Origin: CAYUAI01 sp964442745 | GTDB taxonomy: Bacteria; Pseudomonadota; Gammaproteobacteria; S012-40 | Assembly (NCBI GenBank): GCA_964442745.1 | Contig: CAYUAI010000006.1 | Span: forward strand, 1-64,000 | Reading direction: 5' to 3' | Length of the DNA stretch: 64,000 nucleotides | Part shown: positions 26,956 through 36,372 of the stretch, in pieces | How the letters are laid out: each line of letters starts with the position of its first letter | How positions within the stretch are numbered: the first letter of the stretch is position 1 | Program-made: the position numbers and the translations under genes | Notes under the pieces: generated by a model | Databases searched by the model: none | Seen by the model: the letters and a program-made list of their open reading frames with translations, nothing else | Told to the model about the DNA's origin: nothing

Positions 26956-27477
26956 ATGCCTAAAAAATTATTAAAGCAATATATTCCCGACCAACAAAAG
27001 TTGCGTCAGATAAAATGCTTACGCCTATTTGGCAACGGTATCTTGGTACCAAATTTATGGCATTTAAATAGAAAATCCGTCAGCGGTGCATTTGCCATCG
27101 GATTATTCTGTGCGTTTATTCCTCTCCCTTTCCAAATGCTACTAGCCGCAACGGGCGCACTGATATTCCAAGTGAATTTACCGCTCTCAGTGGTCAGTGT
27201 GTGGATAACCAACCCGATCACCATCCCCCCCATTTTTTATTCCGCCTATGTGGTCGGCACCTGGGTTTTACACACCCCCATTCAAGAGGTAGAATTTAGC
27301 TTAACCATCGACTGGTTAGAAACGGTATTTTTATTGATTTGGCGGCCTTTTTTATTAGGTTGCTTGCTGCTGGGTCTAATCAGTGCCTTGTTTGGTTACT
27401 TATTTTCCCGTTGGATTTGGCAAATATTAGTACGGAAAAATTGGTATAAACGTCGACTATTACGACAAAACAAATAA
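26956..27477 (+). CDS. DUF2062 membrane protein
   Basis: A 173-residue integral membrane protein of the DUF2062 family, function unknown. Family features: the N-terminal stretch ending in PNLWHLNRKSVSGAFAIGLF, CAFIPLPFQMLLAATGALIF, and VSVWITNPITIPPIFYSAY, where the conserved WITNP motif precedes a second membrane region. Hydrophobic segments lie at about 53-80, 84-105 and 124-158. Followed 8 bases later by a lipoprotein gene, so the two are probably co-transcribed. Confidence 0.9.
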   Translation: MPKKLLKQYIPDQQKLRQIKCLRLFGNGILVPNLWHLNRKSVSGAFAIGLFCAFIPLPFQMLLAATGALIFQVNLPLSVVSVWITNPITIPPIFYSAYVVGTWVLHTPIQEVEFSLTIDWLETVFLLIWRPFLLGCLLLGLISALFGYLFSRWIWQILVRKNWYKRRLLRQNK

Positions 27478-27485
27478 CACACCCG

Positions 27486-28304
27486 ATGCAAATAAAACGA
27501 TTTATCCGGCTCACCACACACTGTGTAGCTTTACTTGTGGTGATTTCTTGCGCGCCAGATAACACGGCCAGTTACCGACTGCCAAACGATACTAAGCTGC
27601 ATCAATATCAAGCCGGGGACCGGATGGTTTATCAAGTCAGCGGGGAAAGAACCGATGACAACGCCATCATCCAGAACCTGCTTGGCAAAATTACCCACGC
27701 CTGGTCAACCAGTAATCTAACTTCAGGTCCGGATAACGATGATTTTACTGATGTAAAATTATTCACAAAAACCATCGAATTTTCCAACATAGCCAGTGAC
27801 ACCCAACAACAATATATGCGCCAAGATGAAAATGGCGCCTGGTTTTTGGTCGCTAAAATCAACCAAAATAGCCAAATTTTATGGGCAAAAAATAACAACG
27901 ACGAGTTTAATACATTATTATTTGTATGGCCATTAATCGACCAGGAAAACCCAATAAGCCTCATTAACTACCAACTTCTCCCCTGCGAGAACAGTCGTTG
28001 TGAGCCAGCCACAGCCGACGTAACACAAAACGTCCGCTATCTTGGTATCGAAACCACAAAAACACCTTTTGCTGAATTTGAAGCTTACAAATTCTCTTTA
28101 GATTCCTCACAAACCATTATCACATCTGACGATCGTTTTCCTGCGCTAGATAATATTATGTCCTCGCAACTTCTCTGGATATACCCCCCACTCGGCATCA
28201 TAAAATATACCATGAATCAAATCGTCACGGGAGAAAACAACGAGCGCATCAATTACATTGCCAGTCTCAGCCAAACCAATATCCCATTACCAGAAACACC
28301 ATAA
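27486..28304 (+). CDS. Putative lipoprotein of unknown function
   Basis: A 272-residue protein with a lipoprotein signal (MQIKRFIRLTTHCVALLVVISC, lipobox VISC at 19-22). The mature part has no motif I can name; it contains DRMVYQVSGERTDDN near residue 46 and repeated aromatic-hydrophobic strands that suggest a beta-rich fold. It ends 18 bases before the convergent PKD-domain gene; CCATAAG/CTTATGG across the two stops could form a small hairpin. Likely an outer-membrane-attached periplasmic protein. Confidence 0.65.
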   Translation: MQIKRFIRLTTHCVALLVVISCAPDNTASYRLPNDTKLHQYQAGDRMVYQVSGERTDDNAIIQNLLGKITHAWSTSNLTSGPDNDDFTDVKLFTKTIEFSNIASDTQQQYMRQDENGAWFLVAKINQNSQILWAKNNNDEFNTLLFVWPLIDQENPISLINYQLLPCENSRCEPATADVTQNVRYLGIETTKTPFAEFEAYKFSLDSSQTIITSDDRFPALDNIMSSQLLWIYPPLGIIKYTMNQIVTGENNERINYIASLSQTNIPLPETP

Positions 28305-28322
28305 GACGTGGGCAACAACAGC

Positions 28323-31300
28323 TTATGGTACCGCAGGTGGCGGTGGCGGTGGCAGATCAGCCACCATAATCATACGCTGATCAGGGGTTGGATCACTCAA
28401 ACCCAGCCTATCGGTCACCGTTAAAGTAACAATGAACATCCCTGGCGTATTAAAAACAACCGCACCCGGCGATGGCAGGCTGGTTAAACCTGGAAGCGTT
28501 TCATGCCCATCAAAATCCCAGGTAAAATTCAATGCTTGATTGCCTTCCCAATCCAGTCCGGCGCCTTCAAACACCACCGTCTCCCCGACGTTGATAAAAA
28601 CATCATTCACCGGGGTCATCATCATGCCTTCTGGTGGCACATTATCCGTCACGGTGACAACCACCATTGGCGGGGTCGGATCAGCCAATATTTTTTCATC
28701 CGTCACCGTCAGTGTTACCAGGACACGACCCGCCTTATTAAATGTCACACTGCCTGGACTTTGTGCCGTTGAAGTGGATGCATAACCAGAAAAATCCCAA
28801 TAAAAACTAAGCGGAACAATGCCATCTGGATCGCTGCCTTCACCAATAAACGCCACCGGCTGACCAATGCTAACATTAATGTCTTCCATCGGGGACACAA
28901 TCACGCCATTAGGGGCTTGATTGATATCAGGAATCGGTGGTAGCGAAGGAGCACCACCCGAATTCGATCCATCGGTTACCACAATGAATCGTGTCTTCGG
29001 GTTGGGGTCAGATAACCCGGTACTATCCGTTACTTGCAATTCCACTTGGAAAATCCCACTTTGTGAAAAAGTTAAATATCCGGAAGGCCCGGTGAGTGGA
29101 CCAGGCGCCCCACCTGCGGTCGTACCAAGCGGTACCACCGCCCAAACAAACTGTAATGGTAGATTATCTTCAGGATCGAAACCCGAGCCCGCAAAATGTA
29201 CCTTTGTGCCAATAGCAATCGTCAAATCCACATTTGGCACATCAATATTGCCCGTTGGCACGCGATTATTTGGATCCAAGGCGGTAACTATAACGGTCGG
29301 TGGATTGGGATCGGCCAAACCCAGGCTATCCATCACCGTCAGGCTAACGGTAAATTTACCGATATGATTGAAACTAATACTGCCGGGATACTTCAAGTTA
29401 GCATTGTCAGCTCCGCCGCCAAAGTTCCATTGGTAAGACAAGGGCAAATTTCCCATGGGATCGTCAGGATCAATACCCACCCCTAAAAAATTAACCGTTT
29501 GCCCAGTATGAATAAATACATCCCCCCTCGGTAACGCAATGGAACCATAAGGCGGCACATTATTTATTGCATTGGGGTCCTGTACCGTAATGACCACAGA
29601 GGCAGGCGAGCTATTTACCAAGCCCAAATTGTCTTGCACATTGAGAGTGATGGTATATACACCGGCTTGTGTAAATATAATATTGCCTGGATCTCTATTT
29701 TGAGGACTCATTGACAATCTGGCAGCGGCGTCTGAAAAATCCCAAGCAAAAGATAATGGCAAGTGTGCATCAGGATCGCTACCATCGCCGGTAAAAAAAA
29801 CTCGCTCATTGATATTAATCACTTGGTCAGTCACTGGAGTTCGAATATGCCCCATCGGCGGCATATTCGAACCATTCTCTCCATTCACAACGGTGATAAT
29901 GCGTTGTGATGGAGTCTCATCCAGCCCCCCCAAACTATCGGTCACCGTTAATGAAATGGTATAAACCCCCGGTGTCGTAAAGCTCACATTACCTGGATTT
30001 TGGGTTGTCACATTGGTTGGTTCACCTTGAAAATCCCAGGTGAAAGTTAACGGTGTATTTCGGTCAGGGTCATTCCCGATGGCGGCAAAGTAAATCGCCT
30101 CATTAGGCGCAACAGTCATATCTTGAAATGGACTAATGATCGTGCCATTAGGCGCAACATTAGCAACAACATTTGACGTGTCAATCACGCTAATCGTGCG
30201 ACGGGCAGGTGTGGGATCTGCCAAACCTTGGCGATCACTCGTGGTCAATGAAATCGCATAGGTACCAGGCTGCTTAAAGACAATGACACCTGGTTTTGCC
30301 AAATTCGAGCCCGACGCCACCCGATCAAAACGCCATATATAGTTTAATGCATCACCATTCGGATCGACCCCAAATCCGGCGAAAGCCACCCCCTCCCCTG
30401 CCGCTATTGTCACATCAGTCGCTGGCATTTCGATGATACTCTCCGGTGGTACATTTTGTCCCGGTGTCATTTTAATAGCAAACAAAGATTCTTTGACGCT
30501 AATCGTCCTCACAGCGGGTGTCGGATCAACCAAGCCGAAAGCATCTTTAACTGTCAAGGTTATCCGATAATTACCAGGCTGATCAAACTTAATCGGTCCG
30601 GGGGCCATCGTATATTGCACTGGAGCAGCACCATCGAAATCCCAGCGATAGCTTAATCCGCTCATCGAATCCACATCATATCCCGACCCAATGAATGACG
30701 GCACCACGTCACCCACCGTCATGCTTAAATTTTTGCTAGGGACTTCGATAATGGCAACTGGCGGCTGATTATCAGCCGAGGTTCGCACCGAAATAATACG
30801 CTCAGCCACATTGGTACTGATAACACCTTGTGCATTTCTTGCGGTTAATTGTACGCGGTAAGCGCCTGGCTCACTAAACACAATATTTCCAGGCACGGGT
30901 GTTCGGTTCTCTTCCAGCCGACCATCAAAATCCCAATGATAATGCAGTCCCTCCGTGGTATTTTTATTCAGTCCAGCCCCGGAAAAATACACAGCACTGC
31001 CAGCCATGATTAATAAATCCTGGGCGGGATTAACAATTTTTACCAAGGGAGGTGAATCTGATTGGGCAGCTAATTCTTTTTGCTGGCAAAGCGTATTCGG
31101 TACTTTTTGCACCACAGCGGATTCAATTAATGACTCCGATTCAGCAATGACTGTGCAAGGTATGCTCGTCAATTCGGAATCCGTATAAATCCATTGCTGG
31201 TCTTTATCGTTCACCGCGACGTTTGCCAAGACTTGACCTGTTTCTGCATCCTTTACAGATACCTTAGAATCTTCAAGTGCAGCAAGCCCGGCCACTTCAA

Positions 31301-31508
31301 GCCGTGATAAGTCAGCATTCCACTTGGCTTGAATAATAAGTACATCACTGGTGGTTTTTTGTTTTTTAGCACTGCTCTTGGAGGGCAATCGCTCACCACA
31401 CGCACTTAACCCAAATGCCAAAATAATAGACAATACAAGAAAAATATAATGAAAGAATTGAAAATGTCTTGTCAGATATGCGCAGTGATTATGTGATTTT
31501 CCCATCAT
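28323..31508 (-). CDS. Large lipoprotein with nine PKD domains
   Basis: About 1060 residues from the chosen ATG at 31508 (GGGGTGGG lies before it; the longer frame starts with TTG). A membrane segment ending in the lipobox FGLSAC (FHYIFLVLSIILAFGLSAC) predicts a lipoprotein. After a beta-rich domain of about 130 residues come nine tandem PKD domains, each about 95 residues, with the core YxWDFxG, a (G)xYxVxLTVxDxxG strand pair and an I(T/S)V end; the cores read YHWDFDG, YRWDFDG, YIWRFDR, FTWDFQG, FAWDFSD, YQWNFGG, FVWAVVP, FYWDFSG and FTWDFDG. Repeats carry DPDG/DPTP loops. It ends in a Pro-rich tail with no catalytic domain. PKD arrays serve in adhesion or surface display. Confidence 0.85.
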   Translation of the reverse strand: MMGKSHNHCAYLTRHFQFFHYIFLVLSIILAFGLSACGERLPSKSSAKKQKTTSDVLIIQAKWNADLSRLEVAGLAALEDSKVSVKDAETGQVLANVAVNDKDQQWIYTDSELTSIPCTVIAESESLIESAVVQKVPNTLCQQKELAAQSDSPPLVKIVNPAQDLLIMAGSAVYFSGAGLNKNTTEGLHYHWDFDGRLEENRTPVPGNIVFSEPGAYRVQLTARNAQGVISTNVAERIISVRTSADNQPPVAIIEVPSKNLSMTVGDVVPSFIGSGYDVDSMSGLSYRWDFDGAAPVQYTMAPGPIKFDQPGNYRITLTVKDAFGLVDPTPAVRTISVKESLFAIKMTPGQNVPPESIIEMPATDVTIAAGEGVAFAGFGVDPNGDALNYIWRFDRVASGSNLAKPGVIVFKQPGTYAISLTTSDRQGLADPTPARRTISVIDTSNVVANVAPNGTIISPFQDMTVAPNEAIYFAAIGNDPDRNTPLTFTWDFQGEPTNVTTQNPGNVSFTTPGVYTISLTVTDSLGGLDETPSQRIITVVNGENGSNMPPMGHIRTPVTDQVININERVFFTGDGSDPDAHLPLSFAWDFSDAAARLSMSPQNRDPGNIIFTQAGVYTITLNVQDNLGLVNSSPASVVITVQDPNAINNVPPYGSIALPRGDVFIHTGQTVNFLGVGIDPDDPMGNLPLSYQWNFGGGADNANLKYPGSISFNHIGKFTVSLTVMDSLGLADPNPPTVIVTALDPNNRVPTGNIDVPNVDLTIAIGTKVHFAGSGFDPEDNLPLQFVWAVVPLGTTAGGAPGPLTGPSGYLTFSQSGIFQVELQVTDSTGLSDPNPKTRFIVVTDGSNSGGAPSLPPIPDINQAPNGVIVSPMEDINVSIGQPVAFIGEGSDPDGIVPLSFYWDFSGYASTSTAQSPGSVTFNKAGRVLVTLTVTDEKILADPTPPMVVVTVTDNVPPEGMMMTPVNDVFINVGETVVFEGAGLDWEGNQALNFTWDFDGHETLPGLTSLPSPGAVVFNTPGMFIVTLTVTDRLGLSDPTPDQRMIMVADLPPPPPPAVP

Positions 31509-31565
31509 ACCAACCCACCCCTGAGAAACTGTTTGGGTGTATATTTGGCTCGTTGGTGATGACAA

Positions 31566-31876
31566 ACGTAAGTATTCCCTGCCCGCAACACAACGGCGTC
31601 ACCTGAAAAATCAAGCGAGGCGACAGCCAAATAACAGGAATCCTCTTGAGATAAACAAGCGCATCAGATAACCACCCACTGAAACCTAAAATACACTCAT
31701 ATTATTATATTTAGCCGACTAAGACAGACAGATCATCCGGGCAATAAAACACCTAATTTGCGCTAATCTGAATATTTAACAAGCATTTTCTGAGGTATTT
31801 AGAACTAACCCACCGATATGAAGATAACCATTTTGGCGTAATTTTTCAACTAGAAATATAGCCTACCATTCCATGC
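31566..31876. other. Intergenic region upstream of the PKD gene
   Basis: 311 bases between the PKD lipoprotein start and the dapB stop. No open frame, terminator with a T run or convincing promoter was found. AT-rich. Confidence 0.4.
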
Positions 31877-32695
31877 CTATAGATAATTCCGTAAACCCAA
31901 GACATCTTGCATGTCATAAAATCCCGGTTCACAATGCATGATCCATTGCGCGGCGCGCGCTGCACCACGAGCAAATGTCATACGACTTGATGCTTTATGG
32001 GTAATTTCAAGACGTTCTCCCAGACCAGCAAACATCACGGTATGCTCCCCCACAATGTCGCCCGCTCGAATGGTTTCAAATCCAATGGTTTTTGGAGGGC
32101 GTTCGCCGGTAATCCCTTCACGCCCATAAATCGCACACGCTTGTAAATCTCTACCTAGCGCATCGGCAATCACTTCCCCCATGCGCAACGCGGTGCCTGA
32201 CGGCGCATCCACCTTATGCCGATGGTGTGCTTCAATAATTTCAATGTCGACATCATCACCCAGAATACGGGCGGCTAAATCCAATAACTTAAGGCTGAGA
32301 TTAACACCCACACTCATATTGGGAGCCAAGCAAATCGCCAACCCCTGACCCATATCTTTAATTTCTTGTTGTTGCTGAGAAGTAAATCCAGTGGTACCGA
32401 TCACCAGCCGTCGCTGCGCGGCAGAACACAGTCGAGCATGATGTAAAGAAACCTCAGGCCGCGTAAAATCGATCAACACATCAAATTCATCAATGACCTG
32501 CGCTAAATCATCAACAACTGACACCCCAATACCACCAATACCCGCTAATTCACCCGCATCTATACCAATGACGGTACTTTGTGAACGACCAATCGCTGCA
32601 CTGACTTGCAAACCTGCCGTTTCATCGTGACAGGCCTCAATCAAACTTCGTCCCATGCGCCCACTCGCACCTGCGATCGCCACCCTAATCATCAA
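31877..32695 (-). CDS. dapB: 4-hydroxy-tetrahydrodipicolinate reductase
   Basis: DapB makes tetrahydrodipicolinate in the lysine and diaminopimelate pathway. The 272 residues have the nucleotide-binding start IRVAIAGASGRMGRSLIEAC, the segment DVLIDFTRPEVSL, and the substrate motif EAHHRHKVDAPSGTALRMGE with catalytic His and Lys. ERLEITHKASSRMTFARGA near the end is also typical. It lies 69 bases downstream of dnaJ on the same strand; the dnaJ-dapB order is common in gammaproteobacteria. Confidence 0.97.
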   Translation of the reverse strand: MMIRVAIAGASGRMGRSLIEACHDETAGLQVSAAIGRSQSTVIGIDAGELAGIGGIGVSVVDDLAQVIDEFDVLIDFTRPEVSLHHARLCSAAQRRLVIGTTGFTSQQQQEIKDMGQGLAICLAPNMSVGVNLSLKLLDLAARILGDDVDIEIIEAHHRHKVDAPSGTALRMGEVIADALGRDLQACAIYGREGITGERPPKTIGFETIRAGDIVGEHTVMFAGLGERLEITHKASSRMTFARGAARAAQWIMHCEPGFYDMQDVLGLRNYL

Positions 32696-32764
32696 TGACT
32701 TCCATTATCTTATTCATTACCAATTAATTGATACAGGCGATGGTTTTTCATGCGATGCGAAAGC

Positions 32765-33910
32765 TTAAGATTTCATTTCTTCAAAAAAATGCTTGACTTT
32801 ATTTAACCAGCCGCTGGCTTGTGGATTATGATGCGCCGCATTATTCATGGAATCATCAAGCTCTCTTAATATTTCTTTTTGCCTCACCGTCAAGTTCACT
32901 GGCGTTTCCACTGCGACTTTACAGAGTAAATCACCTGCCATACCACCACGCACGGGTTTGACCCCTTTACCTCGCAAACGAAACACTTTTCCCGATTGAG
33001 TTTCTGGCGGAATTTTTAAGCGCACCCGATTATCCAAGGTCGGCACATCTAACTCACCACCTAACGCCGCATCCACAATACTGACCGGAACTTCACAGTA
33101 TAAATCAGAGCCATCTCGAACAAAAATCGAATGCTGCTTCACTTTGATCAGAATATAAAGATCACCCGCTGGACCACCGTGATCACCCGCTTCACCTTCT
33201 CCGGTTAAACGAATTCGATCCCCGCTATCAACGCCGGGAGGAATCTTAGCGGATAGGGTTTTTTGTTCCTGAACGCGCCCCTCACCCTGGCATACTCGGC
33301 AAGGATCGGTGATGATTTCACCTTTCCCATGACATCTTGGACACGCTTGCTGAATGGAAAAAAAACCTTGTTGCATCCTAACCTGGCCATGCCCATTACA
33401 AGTAGTACAAGCCGTCGGTTTACTTCCCTTATTGGCACCACTCCCCTGGCAACCACTACAAACAACTAAAGTCGGCACGCGTATTTTTACCGAGGTGCCC
33501 GATACCGCTTCTTCTAAGTTCAGCTCCAGATTGTAACGAAGATCCGCCCCCCGATGAGCACGGGTTCCACCACCGCCCCCACCGGCGCGTCCACCGCCAC
33601 CGAAAATATCCCCAAAGATGTCGCCAAAAATATCACCGAAATTACCACCCGCCTGCCCAAAGCCCGCACCACCGGCCGCCGAAGGATCGACACCCGCATG
33701 ACCAAATTGATCATAGGCAGCACGCTTTCTATCATCACTGATCACATCAAAGGCTTCTTTCGCTTCTTTAAACTTATCTTCTGCTTCACTATCATCAAGA
33801 TTGCGATCAGGGTGGTACTTCATCGCTAAACGACGATAAGCTTTTTTGATATCGGCCTGGCTGGCATTACGAGAAACGCATAATATTTCGTAATAATCCC
33901 TTTTTGCCAT
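32765..33910 (-). CDS. dnaJ: Chaperone DnaJ (Hsp40)
   Basis: Type I Hsp40 that delivers substrates to DnaK and stimulates its ATPase. From the ATG at 33910 (MAKRDYYEILCVSRNASQ) the J domain covers residues 1-70, with the HPD motif in MKYHPDRN. A Gly/Phe-rich region follows (about 75-115), then the zinc region with four CxxCxGxG-type repeats (CSGCQGSG, CTTCNGHG, CPRCHGKG, CRVCQGEG) and the C-terminal peptide-binding domains. The frame extends four residues upstream, but MAKRDYYE is the conserved start. Lies downstream of dnaK, separated by 300 bases that include a repeat element. Confidence 0.97.
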   Translation of the reverse strand: MAKRDYYEILCVSRNASQADIKKAYRRLAMKYHPDRNLDDSEAEDKFKEAKEAFDVISDDRKRAAYDQFGHAGVDPSAAGGAGFGQAGGNFGDIFGDIFGDIFGGGGRAGGGGGGTRAHRGADLRYNLELNLEEAVSGTSVKIRVPTLVVCSGCQGSGANKGSKPTACTTCNGHGQVRMQQGFFSIQQACPRCHGKGEIITDPCRVCQGEGRVQEQKTLSAKIPPGVDSGDRIRLTGEGEAGDHGGPAGDLYILIKVKQHSIFVRDGSDLYCEVPVSIVDAALGGELDVPTLDNRVRLKIPPETQSGKVFRLRGKGVKPVRGGMAGDLLCKVAVETPVNLTVRQKEILRELDDSMNNAAHHNPQASGWLNKVKHFFEEMKS

Positions 33911-34070
33911 CAATTTTTCCACTTAAATTTTGAAAGACCACAAACGCATTTAATGCATCTATGGTGAGTTATCAACCTATGGATCTGAATTTGCCGATGA
34001 CCCATCACTAAATATTGTTGTCACCTAAGTCAAACCGGATTAAGCCGGCACCACTTGCCGCACCGCCTTA

Positions 34071-34200
34071 AGAAGCGGCTTGGTTAAAAAATATCGCACG
34101 AAAAACCATCAAAATGAGACGGTTTTTTCGATAAAGAATCGGGAAAAGCGGCCATTTTGATGGCTTTGCAGCCGATTCATTTTTTAACCGAACAGCTTCT
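34071..34200. repeat. 130-bp element with inverted ends (MITE-like)
   Basis: Left end AGAAGCGGCTTGGTTAAAAA plus AT (34071-34092) and right end ATTTTTTAACCGAACAGCTT plus CT (34179-34200) are inverted copies agreeing at about 19 of 22 positions. Inside, CCATCAAAATG (34107-34117) and CATTTTGATGG (34153-34163) form a second inverted pair, so the whole element can fold into one long hairpin. It encodes nothing and lies between dnaK and dnaJ. A shorter relative lies at 39779-39858 and single ends at 16733 and 54999. Confidence 0.6.
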
Positions 34201-34213
34201 AAAGATGAAAACC

Positions 34214-36148
34214 TTATTTGCCTTCTTTGATTTCCTCAAATTCAGCATCAACCACTTGCTCAGAAGATCCTCCAGCACCGCCAGATTTATCTGAGTCTTT
34301 AGGCGGCGCAGTATCTGCGCCTTCTGCCCCAGGAGCCGCATATAAGCGTTCAGCCATTTTTCCTGAATACTCAGTCAGCTTTTGGGTTTTCGCTTCGATA
34401 TCCGCTTGATCATCACTCACCATGGCTGTTCTTAACGCCGCCATGGCGGCTTCAATCTCTTTTCTCTCATTGTCTTCCACTTTGTCACCCAATTCTTTCA
34501 TGGATTTCTCAGTGGCGTGAATCATATTGTCAGCTTGGTTGCGCACCTGCACCAGTTCTTGGAATTTGCGATCTTCATCCGCGTGAACTTCAGCATCTTG
34601 TACCATGCGGCTAATTTCATCATCAGATAAACCACTGGACGCCTTGATGACGATCGATTGCTCTTTCCCTGTGGCTTTATCTTTGGCCGATACATTTAAT
34701 ATGCCATTGGCATCAATATCAAATGCCACCTCAATTTGTGGCATGCCTCGAGGGGATGGTGGAATATCGCTCAAGTCGAAGCGTCCTAGCGACTTATTGG
34801 CGGTTGCCTGTTCCCGCTCACCCTGTAGCACATGCACAGTGACGGCCGTTTGATTGTCATCGGCGGTTGAAAAAACCTGCGTCGCTTTGGTCGGTACTGT
34901 GGTATTTTTGTCGATGAGCTTAGTCATGACGCCACCGAGTGTTTCAATCCCTAAGGATAGTGGAGTCACGTCTAACAATAGGACATCTTTCACTTCGCCA
35001 CCCAAGACACCCCCTTGAATCGACGCGCCAACCGCCACCGCTTCATCAGGATTCACATCCCGACGCGGCTCTTTGCCAAAGAAGTTTTGCACCGTTTCTT
35101 GGACTTTAGGCATACGAATTTGACCACCGACTAAAATCACATCATCGATTTCAGCAATCGTCAAGCCCGCATCTTTTAATGCGATCTTACAAGGCTCAAT
35201 GGTCCGTTCGATTAATTCCTCAACTAACGACTCCAACTTGGCACGTGTAACTTTGATGTTTAAATGTTTCGGACCACTGGCATCCGCTGTAATGTAAGGT
35301 AAGTTCACTTCGGTTTGCTGGCTGGAAGATAGCTCGATTTTAGCTTTTTCCGCCCCTTCTTTCAGGCGCTGTAATGCCAAAGGATCATTGTGCAGATCAA
35401 TCCCAGATTCTTTTTTGAACTCATCCGCTAAATAATCGATCAACCGAACATCGAAATCTTCACCACCTAAGAAGGTATCCCCATTGGTCGCCAATACCTC
35501 AAATTGATGCTCACCTTCGACTTCAGCAATTTCAATGATGGAAATATCAAAGGTACCCCCCCCTAAGTCGTAGACAGCAATTTTGCTATCGCCACGCTTT
35601 TTATCCATACCGTAGGCTAAAGCGGCAGCGGTTGGTTCGTTGATAATCCGCTTAACGTCTAAACCGGCAATTTTACCGGCATCTTTGGTCGCCTGGCGTT
35701 GTGAATCATTAAAGTACGCTGGCACGGTAATCACCGCTTCAGTCACCGCTTCACCCAAATAGTCCTCGGCGGTTTTTTTCATTTTCATGAGCACCCGGGC
35801 AGAAATTTCCGGCGCCGCCATTTTTTTACCATTCGCTTCGACCCAAGCATCCCCATTATCCGCTCGACTAATGGTGTAGGGAACCAGCGAAATATCACGC
35901 TGTACCACTTTTTCATCGAAGCGCCGCCCAATCAGTCGTTTCACTGCATAAAAAGTATTGATTGGGTTGGTCACGGCTTGACGCTTAGCCGATTGGCCTA
36001 CCAAAATTTCACCATCATCCGAAAATGCCACTACTGAAGGAGTGGTTCGATCACCTTCACTGTTTTCGATCACCTTAGGTTTACCACTCTCCATGATCGC
36101 AACACAGGAGTTAGTGGTACCTAGATCAATGCCGATTATTTTACCCAT
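34214..36148 (-). CDS. dnaK: Chaperone DnaK (Hsp70)
   Basis: The main Hsp70, which binds exposed hydrophobic segments of client proteins under ATP control. About 644 residues from the ATG at 36148 (GGAG eight bases before it): MGKIIGIDLGTTNSCVAIME. The nucleotide-binding domain shows NEPTAAALAYGMDK, IAVYDLGGGTFDISIIEI and VILVGGQIRMPKVQE; the last has GGQIRMP where most DnaKs have GGQTRMP. The linker DVLLLDVTPLSLGIET leads to the substrate domain, and the tail ends in the acidic VVDAEFEEIKEGK. Preceded by a sigma-32-like promoter and by grpE. Confidence 0.98.
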   Translation of the reverse strand: MGKIIGIDLGTTNSCVAIMESGKPKVIENSEGDRTTPSVVAFSDDGEILVGQSAKRQAVTNPINTFYAVKRLIGRRFDEKVVQRDISLVPYTISRADNGDAWVEANGKKMAAPEISARVLMKMKKTAEDYLGEAVTEAVITVPAYFNDSQRQATKDAGKIAGLDVKRIINEPTAAALAYGMDKKRGDSKIAVYDLGGGTFDISIIEIAEVEGEHQFEVLATNGDTFLGGEDFDVRLIDYLADEFKKESGIDLHNDPLALQRLKEGAEKAKIELSSSQQTEVNLPYITADASGPKHLNIKVTRAKLESLVEELIERTIEPCKIALKDAGLTIAEIDDVILVGGQIRMPKVQETVQNFFGKEPRRDVNPDEAVAVGASIQGGVLGGEVKDVLLLDVTPLSLGIETLGGVMTKLIDKNTTVPTKATQVFSTADDNQTAVTVHVLQGEREQATANKSLGRFDLSDIPPSPRGMPQIEVAFDIDANGILNVSAKDKATGKEQSIVIKASSGLSDDEISRMVQDAEVHADEDRKFQELVQVRNQADNMIHATEKSMKELGDKVEDNERKEIEAAMAALRTAMVSDDQADIEAKTQKLTEYSGKMAERLYAAPGAEGADTAPPKDSDKSGGAGGSSEQVVDAEFEEIKEGK

Positions 36149-36217
36149 CGCGTAATCTCCATCCAAAATTCTTTGTGAAATGCCAGAAAAACTGAGACAT
36201 TTTTGCCTTTGGCTTTA

Positions 36218-36245
36218 ATATTGGGACTGGTCGAACAAATTCAAG
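36218..36245 (-). promoter_or_regulatory. Sigma-32 (heat-shock) promoter of dnaK
   Basis: On the minus strand: CTTGAAT (36239-36245, consensus CTTGAAA), a 13-base spacer and CCCAATAT (36218-36225, consensus CCCCATNT). Six of seven and seven of eight positions agree. It lies 70 bases before the dnaK ATG, so dnaK can be induced separately from grpE. No HrcA-binding CIRCE palindrome overlaps it. Confidence 0.6.
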
Positions 36246-36372
36246 CTACCGGCAGCGCATGAATGAATGATAATTGCCTAAATGGCACGCTCGTTTTATC
36301 GTCTATCATTCAAAATTCATTCTAAAATCAAAGCGCAAACCAAACTACATTATTAAAAATACAACATCGATT

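Noticed and set aside
28300..28327. CCATAAG/CTTATGG hairpin between the convergent lipoprotein and PKD genes as terminator
   Set aside because: It overlaps both ends of the genes and has no T run in either direction.
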